Assembly: GCA_035532295.1 (NCBI GenBank)
Contig: DATKRH010000099.1
Span: 12,059 to 76,058, forward strand
Origin: DASUBV01 sp035532295
Lineage (GTDB): Bacteria; Actinomycetota; Actinomycetes; Streptosporangiales; Streptosporangiaceae
Direction: 5' to 3'
DNA: 64,000 nt
The notes beneath the pieces are model-generated. The model was not told where the DNA came from and did no database searches. It was given only the letters and a program-made list of their open reading frames with translations. A program made the translations under genes and the position numbers. Shown in pieces: positions 17,915 through 24,824 of this stretch. How positions within the stretch are numbered: position 1 is the stretch's first letter; each line of letters starts with the position of its first letter.

Positions 17915-19062
17915 GCCAGGGCCAGCGAGGTGTCATCATCGCCGGCGCCGCCGAGACCAACGAGCTCGGCAAGCTGCCCGGCATCTCCACGCTCGGGCTG
18001 CACATCGAGGGCGCGCTCAACGCCGTGGCGGACGCCGGGCTGACCCTCCGCGACATCGACGGCATCGCGACCGTCTCCGCGCCCGGCCCGGTCCAGGTGG
18101 CGCACGCCCTGGGCATCACGCCGGACTGGATCGACGGCACGGGCGTGGGCGGCACGTCCTTCCTGCTGCATGTGCGGCACGCGGCCGCCGCCATCCGGGC
18201 CGGTTACGCCCGCACGATCCTCATCACGCACGGGGAGTCCGGCCGGTCGCGGGTCGGTGCCGCCCGGATGGCCCCGGCACCCTCGTCACCGGCCGGCCAG
18301 TTCGAGTCCCCCTACGGCACGCTCGGGCCGACGACTACCTTCACGATCCCGGCCCTGCGGTACATGAAGGAGTACGGGCTGACCCACGAGCAGCTCGCCT
18401 ACGTGGCGGTCGCACAGCGGCGCTGGGCCGCCAAGAACCCGCGGGCCGCCTTCCGCGATCCCATCACCGTGGATGACGTGCTGGCCTCCCGGATGGTGGC
18501 CTACCCGTTCCACCTGCTGGAGTGCTGCCTGGTGACCGACGGCGGCGGGGCGCTGATCGTCACCTCGGCGGAGCGGGCCGGCGAGTTCCCGCACCCGGCC
18601 GTGCACGTCCTGGGCACCGGCGAGTCATCGGAGACGCCGATGATCTCGCAGATGGTCGACTTCACGCAGTCGCAGGCCTTCCGGCTCGCCGGGCGGGCCG
18701 CCTTCACCGAGGCCGGCATCACCACATCCGACGTCGGCCACCTGATGGTCTACGACGCGTTCGCGCACGTGCCCATCTACGGGCTGGAGGCCCTCGGGTT
18801 TGTCGCCAAGGGCGAGGGCGGCCCGTTCATCGCCGACGGCAACACCGAGCCGGGCGGCGCGCTCCCGCTGAACACCAACGGCGGCGGCCTGTCCTACACC
18901 CACACCGGCATGTACGGCATGTTCGCGATCCAGGAGGGCGTCCGGCAGATCCGGGGCGAGGCCGCGGCCCAGGTGGCGGGGCCGCAGATCAGCGTCGTCG
19001 TCGGCAACGGCGGGATGTTCGCGACCGCCGGCGTGCTCGTGCTCGGGCGGCAGCCCCGCTGA
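17911..19062 (+). CDS. Thiolase-like protein (SCP-x/Ltp type)
   Basis: 383 residues of the lipid-transfer-protein/SCP2-type thiolase group. The fold is recognisable from LRDIDGIATVS near the N-terminus and the C-terminal LNTNGGGLSYTHTGMYGM loop. The usual thiolase nucleophile context is replaced by VGGTSFLLHVRHAAAAIRAG, which lacks the cysteine; Ltp2-like members of this group are retro-aldol lyases rather than true thiolases. Coupled to the DUF35 protein by ATGA overlap, so a DUF35/Ltp-type aldolase complex that removes a side chain is the best guess. Confidence 0.9.
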   Translation: MSQGQRGVIIAGAAETNELGKLPGISTLGLHIEGALNAVADAGLTLRDIDGIATVSAPGPVQVAHALGITPDWIDGTGVGGTSFLLHVRHAAAAIRAGYARTILITHGESGRSRVGAARMAPAPSSPAGQFESPYGTLGPTTTFTIPALRYMKEYGLTHEQLAYVAVAQRRWAAKNPRAAFRDPITVDDVLASRMVAYPFHLLECCLVTDGGGALIVTSAERAGEFPHPAVHVLGTGESSETPMISQMVDFTQSQAFRLAGRAAFTEAGITTSDVGHLMVYDAFAHVPIYGLEALGFVAKGEGGPFIADGNTEPGGALPLNTNGGGLSYTHTGMYGMFAIQEGVRQIRGEAAAQVAGPQISVVVGNGGMFATAGVLVLGRQPR

Positions 19063-19133
19063 CCCGCCGACCCGACAGCCGAGGCCAAGCTCGCGGCGAT
19101 CGAGGATCAGGCCCGCGAACTCGCGCTGCTCCG

Positions 19134-19246
19134 GTGAGCGCAACCAAGATCGTGACCGACGAGCGATTCGAGGCCGAGGTCCTGAACAACTCCAAGCCGG
19201 TCATCGTGGAGTACTGGGCTCACTGGTGCCCCCCGTGCCGTCAGAA
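19134..19246 (+). pseudogene. Thioredoxin remnant, 3' truncated
   Basis: Starts GTG and reads SATKIVTDERFEAEVLN... to VEYWAHWCPPC, an unmistakable thioredoxin N-terminus ending just after the redox motif (here CPPC rather than CGPC). Homology stops after about 37 residues and the frame runs into the antisense end of the DUF397 gene. Upstream, 19072-19137 encodes the tail of another lost gene (AEAKLAAIEDQARELALLR, stop) whose TGA overlaps this GTG. Both look like leftovers of a deleted operon. Confidence 0.65.
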
Positions 19247-19254
19247 CGCTGGAG

Positions 19255-19452
19255 TCAGCCCAGGTCAAGTCGGCCGCTTCGCACCGCAGCGACAAACGCG
19301 TTCCACTCGCCAGGGGCGAACACGAGCTTCGGCCCGTCCGGGTCTTTCGAATCACGGATTGCGACGATGCCCCGCAGGTTAAACGCGACCTCGACGCAGT
19401 TGCCCGTAGAGCCTGAGCGACTCGACTTCTTCCACTCATGCGGCTCGATCAT
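19255..19452 (-). CDS. DUF397 small protein
   Basis: 65 residues, complete DUF397: EWKKSSRSGSTGNCVEVAF, then IAIRDSKDPDGP and FAPGEWNAFVAAVRSG. These proteins sit beside XRE regulators throughout actinobacteria and are thought to bind them as antagonists. The ATG overlaps the XRE stop (ATGA). Confidence 0.93.
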   Translation of the reverse strand: MIEPHEWKKSSRSGSTGNCVEVAFNLRGIVAIRDSKDPDGPKLVFAPGEWNAFVAAVRSGRLDLG

Positions 19453-20270
19453 GGACCGTACTCTATCGCGCGGAGCAGATCAAGCGACGCGCCGCGAGAG
19501 AGCGCAGCAGCGCGGATCAAGTCGAACACGATGACGGCATCCGCCACCTCTGCTGAAGACTCGACTAGCCGGCCGCTCCGCCATCCCTCGGCATAGGCGA
19601 CCGGCGGGCCGGCGTCGAATTCCAGGATGGTCAGCGGGCCATCGCCGCCAGGATTCTCGGCCATGGCGGACGGCAGCACCTGCAGCACGACGCTGGTCGA
19701 GTCAGCAGCCTCGACCAGCCGCTTGATCTGTTCCCGCGCTATCTCCGCGCCGCCGACCGGACGGCGCAGGACCGCCTCATCGATCACGCACCACAGCAGC
19801 GGCGGGCTCTCGCGGGCCAGGATCGCCTGCCGGTCCATCCGCGAGGACACATCACGCTCAATGATCTCGTGCGCCTCTCGCGGGCGGCCCGTCCGCATGA
19901 CCGCCCGCGCGTAGTCCTCGGTCTGCAGCAGGCCCGGAACAAGGCGGTTATCCCAGTTATGGATCTTCGATGCCTTCTCCTCGTACTCCACGAAGGGACC
20001 GAACCAGGTCGGCAGCGCCTCCCGCTTCACCAGGTCACGGAACCGCCCGAAGAACCCGCCCGTGCTCAGCGCCTCATCGCACCGTTCGGCGAAATCCCGC
20101 GACGGCATCCGCCCGGCCATCTCCACCCTACCCACCAGGGCACCCGAGAAGCTGATCGCCTGACCAAGATCATCCTGCGACAGGCCGGCCGCTACCCGGA
20201 GCCGCCGTAATTCCGCGCCGAAGAACGCCAGAGGACTAGCCGCCGGGTCCAGCTCTCGCGACGAAACCAT
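19449..20270 (-). CDS. XRE-family regulator with DUF5753 domain
   Basis: 273 residues. Helix-turn-helix at about 18-60 (RVAAGLSQDDLGQAISFSGA), then the DUF5753 ligand/partner domain (about 90-265, starting near EYEEKASKIHNWDNRLVPGL and including RMDRQAIL). Pair of the downstream DUF397 protein, a WhiJ-like module common in sporulating actinomycetes. GGGAGG lies 6 bases before the ATG. Located within a stretch of gene remnants, consistent with an acquired module. Confidence 0.93.
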   Translation of the reverse strand: MVSSRELDPAASPLAFFGAELRRLRVAAGLSQDDLGQAISFSGALVGRVEMAGRMPSRDFAERCDEALSTGGFFGRFRDLVKREALPTWFGPFVEYEEKASKIHNWDNRLVPGLLQTEDYARAVMRTGRPREAHEIIERDVSSRMDRQAILARESPPLLWCVIDEAVLRRPVGGAEIAREQIKRLVEAADSTSVVLQVLPSAMAENPGGDGPLTILEFDAGPPVAYAEGWRSGRLVESSAEVADAVIVFDLIRAAALSRGASLDLLRAIEYGP

Positions 20271-20493
20271 CCGTCACCTCCCATCCGGCCGGACACGAGT
20301 CCCAAGGTCCCTGACACGACCGCCCGCACTCCCGACAAGATCACCGGCAATCTGACACCGCCTGCCAGGGGTAGTCGCCCGCCGGACAGTGACGCAGGCG
20401 GGCCGTCACCCCTTCCAGAGCGTAGCCCTGGAAAGGCAGCCTGTAGAAGGCCGGAAAGCCCCTGCACCACAACCCTGACCGGAAGGACCAGCC

Positions 20494-20637
20494 ATGGATG
20501 ACGCCGCCAGCGGCCACTCGCCTCCTGCTACCCAGACCGCCCCCGCCGACCGGATACGCGCGATCGCCGCCGGCCTCGCCGCCGCTCCGTCAGCCCCGGC
20601 ACCGCGGCCCGCCGCCCGCCCCGGGGACACGACATGA
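20494..20637 (+). CDS. Small hypothetical protein (47 aa)
   Basis: MDDAASGHSPPATQ... to PGDTT, alanine/proline rich with a short amphipathic DRIRAIAAGLAAA helix. Supported by GGAAGGA 7 bases upstream and by an ATGA overlap with the next gene. No family recognised. Confidence 0.55.
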   Translation: MDDAASGHSPPATQTAPADRIRAIAAGLAAAPSAPAPRPAARPGDTT

Positions 20638-20846
20638 CCGGCCACCCCGACGACGCCGACGAGCTAGCCCTGGTCGCGGCCGGGTTCCCCGCGTTCCGGG
20701 TCTGGCGCGAGACCTGTCTCGACCGGACCTATTACGTCTCCCGCGCCAGGGACCTGGGCAACCACCCGCACACCGTCGTGACCGACAGCCTGGGCGAACT
20801 AGCCGCCGCCCTGGCCGCCGGACAGGACCAGGACCGCCGGCCCTGA
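20634..20846 (+). CDS. Small hypothetical protein (70 aa)
   Basis: A soluble protein with a recognisable actinobacterial pattern: ALVAAGFPAFRVWRE, YYVSRARDLGNHPHTVVT and a C-terminal LGELAAALAAG helix. Homologous small proteins are commonly found divergently placed from XRE/DUF397 pairs; the function is unknown. Translationally coupled to the 47-residue protein upstream. Confidence 0.75.
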   Translation: MTGHPDDADELALVAAGFPAFRVWRETCLDRTYYVSRARDLGNHPHTVVTDSLGELAAALAAGQDQDRRP

Positions 20847-20859
20847 CCCATGGTGCCCG

Positions 20860-20995
20860 TGCCGGGCGGCCGCCTGCGCAACCCAAGTACACCGGGCACA
20901 TGGTCTTCGGCCGCCGCCGCACCGTCAACGGCAAGAGCCGCCCCGTCCCCGTCCCCCAGACCAGTGGTTCTGGTCACCCAGCCGGCCATCGGGGC
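20860..20995 (+). pseudogene. Serine recombinase remnant
   Basis: One frame reads PKYTGHMVFGRRRTVNGKS, the NPKYTGHxVxGRR motif of the Recombinase domain in large serine recombinases; the preceding LRN is in another frame and the continuation PPDQWFWSP in a third. The motif order is right but at least two frameshifts separate the parts and the catalytic domain is absent. It marks decay of a former integrative element. Confidence 0.6.
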
Positions 20996-21010
20996 GGCGG
21001 GGCGGGCGGG

Positions 21011-21445
21011 CTAGCCGTTGTCCAGCCGGCAGAACGCCACCTCGTCCAGCCACAGTCGCAGGGCCGCCGCGGTCGGGATCGCCACCAGCGCCCCGATGAT
21101 GCCGAGCAGGGCGCCCCCGACCAGCATGGCCAGCACCGAGACCACCGCGGGAACCTGGACGGCCCGGCCCATGATCCGCGGCACCAGCAGGTAGTCCTCG
21201 GCCAGCCGGTAGCCGACGTAGAAGCCGAGGGTGGCGACCGCGACGGGCAGCGAGCCCGTCAGCACCGACACCACGAGCACGGAACCCAGCGCGCCCAGGA
21301 CGACCTTGCCGGCGCCCAGCAGCCCGCTGATCAAGGTGGTGCCCTTGGCGGACACGAGCTTTTGCAGCCGCTGCTTGCCGGCCCGGCCGGCCCTTCCTCG
21401 CTCGCGGCCCGTCCTTCCGGGCTCGGGGTACCCAGCGCGCCGTAG
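21011..21445 (-). pseudogene. AI-2E family transporter remnant (C-terminal part)
   Basis: The recognisable portion, about 120 residues from SAKGTTLISGLLGAGKVVLG to IIGALVAIPTAAALRLWL, is the C-terminal third of an AI-2E/PerM-type permease (PF01594), including the EDYLLVPRIMGRAVQVP motif. The N-terminal two thirds are missing; upstream sequence is occupied by a different small gene overlapping its frame. Confidence 0.65.
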
Positions 21446-21452
21446 CACGAGG

Positions 21453-21650
21453 TCACTTGCTCGGCTGGGGCAGCACGCACTTGACCTTGGGGTTGGCTCC
21501 GGTGTAGTTGAGCGGGCCGGCCAGGATCGTGACAGCGATCGTGCCCGCCTTCGCGCACGTCGCCTTCGATTCGCTGTAATAGTGTCGCTGGCCGGCTGCG
21601 ATGGCACCGATGATCAGCCAGATGACGATCAACACACTGATGATGCGCAT
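21453..21650 (-). CDS. Small membrane-anchored protein (65 aa)
   Basis: MRIISVLIVIWLIIGAIAAG forms one transmembrane or signal segment; the rest (SESKATCAKAGTIAVTILAG, LNYTGANPKVKCVLP) carries two cysteines. Similar small proteins are frequent in actinobacteria without known role. GGAGG is well spaced before ATG 21650. Confidence 0.8.
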   Translation of the reverse strand: MRIISVLIVIWLIIGAIAAGQRHYYSESKATCAKAGTIAVTILAGPLNYTGANPKVKCVLPQPSK

Positions 21651-21831
21651 CTCTTACCTCCGACGAGGCTGCTTCGCTCGGGCGAGGTCATCAGCCGCTT
21701 AATTGTGTTCTGCGCCCTAAGTACCATCCGCGCCCCGGAATAAACGGCCGCGCGGTGGCCAGTTGCTCCCCGGCGCGGGGCTAACGGGCAGCCGGCCAGT
21801 TCCGGGGCCCGGCATTAGCGCGGCGGCGGCG

Positions 21832-22932
21832 CTAGCCCGGCGCGCCCAGCAGCGGATCGACTTCCTGCCCTTCCTGATCGGGGCCGGCGCTGACGGGCTG
21901 GACAGACTCGTCCGGCAGGTCTGACTGAGCCTTGCGCGCGTCGATCCACGAGTCGACGATGGCCCACTGGACCCGCAGCCACTGGTACTGCCGGGCCGGG
22001 TCCGCGGGCACGGTCCGCGCCGCCTCATGCCACCAGCGCACCGTCATCGGCCGGTCCCGCAGCGGCAGCGCGTGCCAGACCATGGCCGGGCTGACCAGGT
22101 CATCCAGGCCCGTGTGCGCGACGATGACCACGTCCAGGTCCGGCCGCGCCGTCAGGCACGCCAGGACCCCGGCCGGGCGCGGCGGCAGCACATTCGGATT
22201 ATCGACCGCGTCCGCGGCCGCCTGCCGGTGCGCCCGGTGTCGCAGCCGCGCGATCGCCCGGTGGTGGCGCCGCGGCGTCCAGTTCCGGCCCTCCGGGAAG
22301 ACGAGCATCGCGTCGCTGCCGCGCAGGCTGCGGGCCAGTCCCGCCAGGCGCCCCGGCAGGTCCTCGCCCGCGGCGCCACGGGCAGGCAGGAAGCAGGCCG
22401 AGAGCCGGTTCAGCAGGACGTCGAGGCCCGGGTCCCACTGCAGGGTCTCCTTGAGGACGATCCGCGGCCTCCGGTGATAACGGGAGAGCAGCAGTTCGAC
22501 CAGCGCGAACGAGTCTCCCGGTCCCGCGTGCCGGGCCAGGACCAGCACCGGGCCGTCACTCAGCCCGACGACGCCCGGCGGCTCTTCCAGCCGGAGCCGG
22601 AACCCGAGCAGGGGCGTCGCGGTGGACCTGAGCGCGGCCAGCCCCCAGCGCAGTAAGCCGGTATGGGCCTGCTGCCACCGCTCGTCATCCCGGCGGGCCG
22701 CGACCGGATGACGCAGCCACAGCGCCGTGCACGCCACCAGCAGGCTGACATCCACGAACAGGTACACCGCCGCGAGCAGCGCGAGGCGCGCCGCCCGGGC
22801 CCGGCGGGCCAGCGGCCACGCCAGCCCGCCCAGCGCGGCCACCACCAGCAGCAGCGCGGCCAGTACCGCCGCGACCGGCGGCCAGGTCGGCCCCAGCACG
22901 GCCCGGCGAACCGGCACCGGCGGCGGCCTCAT
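21832..22932 (-). CDS. PlsC-like lysophospholipid acyltransferase
   Basis: 366 residues. Two N-terminal membrane segments (about 17-65) precede an acyltransferase domain with the HX4D motif in LARHAGPGDSFALVELLL and a FPEGRNWTPRR block equivalent to the FPEGTRS block of PlsC. The C-terminal DNPNVLPPRPAGVLACL fits the family. ATG overlaps the stop of the patatin gene upstream (ATGA), so hydrolysis and reacylation of lipids are probably linked. Confidence 0.85.
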   Translation of the reverse strand: MRPPPVPVRRAVLGPTWPPVAAVLAALLLVVAALGGLAWPLARRARAARLALLAAVYLFVDVSLLVACTALWLRHPVAARRDDERWQQAHTGLLRWGLAALRSTATPLLGFRLRLEEPPGVVGLSDGPVLVLARHAGPGDSFALVELLLSRYHRRPRIVLKETLQWDPGLDVLLNRLSACFLPARGAAGEDLPGRLAGLARSLRGSDAMLVFPEGRNWTPRRHHRAIARLRHRAHRQAAADAVDNPNVLPPRPAGVLACLTARPDLDVVIVAHTGLDDLVSPAMVWHALPLRDRPMTVRWWHEAARTVPADPARQYQWLRVQWAIVDSWIDARKAQSDLPDESVQPVSAGPDQEGQEVDPLLGAPG

Positions 22933-23774
22933 CGGGCGCCCGGCAGCGTGGCCAGGTACGCGGCGGTCGCCCGGTGGCCGCGCTCGATGCGCGCGGCCAC
23001 ATCGGCGGAACTGCGGTACCGCAGGGAGATCAGCGGCGTGTTCTCCTCGCCGCTGGGCAGCACGTGCGCCCGGACCGCCGCCGGCAGCGTGGCCATCTCC
23101 TCGACGAACCGGTGTCGCCGTGCGATCTCGAATGCGACCAGGCCGAGGTCCCACGGGGAACGCGGCACCGTCAGCGGCCGCTCGATCCGTCCCACGTGCA
23201 GAACGTAGATGTCGCTCGCGCCCAGGGCCAGGGCCCGGCCGACCGGGATGGAATGCACCAGCCCGCCGTCCAGGAAATGCTCGCCGCCGATCTCGACGGG
23301 CGGCAGCAGGCCGGGGACCGCGCAGGAGGCCAGCACGGCCTCGGCGAGCGGACCCGAGCTGAACCAGTGCGCCGCGGCGGCCTCGATGCTGGCCGCCACG
23401 CACTGGAACGGCACCGCCAGGTCCTCGATGAGCTCGGGCAGCCGATCGGCCATCAGCCGCCGAAGCGGCTCGGCGGAATGCAGGTGGGTCCGGTGCCGGG
23501 CCAGCGTGCTCGCCTGAGACAGCAGCGATCCAGCGAACATGCCCGAGCCGGACAGCGACTTCCACAGGTCGGCCAGCACCTCCACGCCGTCCAGGGACGG
23601 GTCGGCGGCGATGGCGGCGCCGTTCAGCGCCCCGACGCTGGTGCCCACGACCAGCGACGGGCGGCGGCCCGACTCCAGCAGCGCGCGGAGCATCCCGACC
23701 TGCGTCGCGCCCAGCACGCCGCCACCGCCGAGCACGAACGCCACCCGCGGCGCCGAGCCTGGCCCAGAATTCAT
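22929..23774 (-). CDS. Patatin-like phospholipase
   Basis: 281 residues with all patatin landmarks: oxyanion loop LGGGGVLGATQ, nucleophile serine in GTSVGALNG, and catalytic Asp in FLDGGLVHSIP. Start ATG 23774 begins family homology; no ribosome site is visible. Upstream partner of the acyltransferase. Similar to the RssA/YlbK type rather than secreted toxins; no signal peptide. Confidence 0.88.
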   Translation of the reverse strand: MNSGPGSAPRVAFVLGGGGVLGATQVGMLRALLESGRRPSLVVGTSVGALNGAAIAADPSLDGVEVLADLWKSLSGSGMFAGSLLSQASTLARHRTHLHSAEPLRRLMADRLPELIEDLAVPFQCVAASIEAAAAHWFSSGPLAEAVLASCAVPGLLPPVEIGGEHFLDGGLVHSIPVGRALALGASDIYVLHVGRIERPLTVPRSPWDLGLVAFEIARRHRFVEEMATLPAAVRAHVLPSGEENTPLISLRYRSSADVAARIERGHRATAAYLATLPGAR

Positions 23775-23966
23775 GAGCGCATTCTGGCACGCCCCGACCT
23801 GCGCGGACTCGCGGCCAGCCGGGCGTCGTGAACTACTTCGGTGCCGGCTCGTGTCAGGGGAAGCCCCAGCAGGCGGTGCCGGGACGAGCCATCCACCGCG
23901 GCCATCCACCGCGGCCATCCGCTGGCCGCGGCGCAGGTGACGGTGCCACCCGAACGGAGATTCTGC

Positions 23967-23978
23967 ATACAATCTACA
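23967..23978. promoter_or_regulatory. GntR operator/-10 region, autoregulatory site
   Basis: ATACAATCTACA overlaps the -10 TACAAT (23968-23973), which ends 8 bases before the GntR ATG (leaderless). The element ATACAA-NN-TACA recurs at 24753-24764 in front of the transporter operon. Confidence 0.5.
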
Positions 23979-23981
23979 AGT

Positions 23982-24659
23982 ATGGTTCCTCCCACCGCCG
24001 TAGCGAATGTCGGCAGCTCGCACCGCCCGCTGCGTGATGTCGTGGCCACGGAGATGCGCCGACTCATTCTCGACGGGACGCTGCGGCCCGGCGAGCGGCT
24101 GATCGAGGACCGGCTGGCCGAGCAGCTGGGCGTGTCCAGGAACCCCGTCCGGGAGGCCATCCGGGTCCTGGAGGCAGAGGGGTTCCTGAACGTGACGGCG
24201 CGGCGCGGATCATTCGTGGCCGTCCTGTCGGCCAAGCAGGCCGCCGACCTGTTCGAGATCAGGCTCGCGCTCGAGCCGCTCGGCGCCCGGCTAGCGGCGC
24301 GCGAGACATCCGGCCCGCGCATCGCGCGGATGAAGGAGATCCTGGCCCTGGCGCAGACGGCGCCAGACGGCCATGACCTGGACACGCTGGCTGAGCTGCA
24401 CACCGAGCTCCATTCGCTCATCTTCGAGATGACCGGGAACACCTACCTGATCGCCATGGCGATCCCGATGGTCAAGCGCGGCCAGTGGCTGCTGCGCCAG
24501 AGCGCGCCGCTGCGGACCCCGTCGGCGTGGTCGGAGCACCACGGGCTGATCGCCGCCATCGAGACGGGAGATCCCGACCTCGCCGAGGCCCAGGCCCGTC
24601 ACCACGTCCTCAGCGTGCGCAGCTCCATGCGCAAGCAGCACGGCCCCTCCGCCCGCTAA
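23982..24659 (+). CDS. GntR-family regulator, FCD (FadR) subfamily
   Basis: 225 residues. Winged helix at about 15-80 (PLRDVVATEMRRLILDGTLR and EDRLAEQLGVSRNPVREAIR), C-terminal FCD domain of all-helical ligand binding (FEIRLALEPLGARLAA to the metal-ligand HTELHSLIF and HHGLIAAIE histidines). No ribosome site; a TACAAT -10 sits 8 bases upstream. Reads towards the transporter operon and likely controls it. Confidence 0.92.
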   Translation: MVPPTAVANVGSSHRPLRDVVATEMRRLILDGTLRPGERLIEDRLAEQLGVSRNPVREAIRVLEAEGFLNVTARRGSFVAVLSAKQAADLFEIRLALEPLGARLAARETSGPRIARMKEILALAQTAPDGHDLDTLAELHTELHSLIFEMTGNTYLIAMAIPMVKRGQWLLRQSAPLRTPSAWSEHHGLIAAIETGDPDLAEAQARHHVLSVRSSMRKQHGPSAR

Positions 24660-24687
24660 CCCGCCCCGGCCCCTCCGCCCGCGCTCG

Positions 24688-24764
24688 GTATACGAAGATG
24701 GCCGAAACGGCCGGTTTTCCCGCCTGTAACACGCCTGTAGCTCGTGCTGCGTATACAAGATACA
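24688..24764. promoter_or_regulatory. Candidate GntR operators before the ABC transporter operon
   Basis: GTATACGAAGAT (24688-24699) and GTATACAAGATACA (24751-24764) share GTATAC-RAGAT and are 63 bp apart, about six helical turns. The second matches the ATACAA-NN-TACA element at the GntR promoter. Confidence 0.5.
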
Positions 24765-24824
24765 TAAATGAATGCGCGGGTATCGCCGACTGGCCCCGTC
24801 CCGCCTTCCGAAGGAGCTTCGCCT

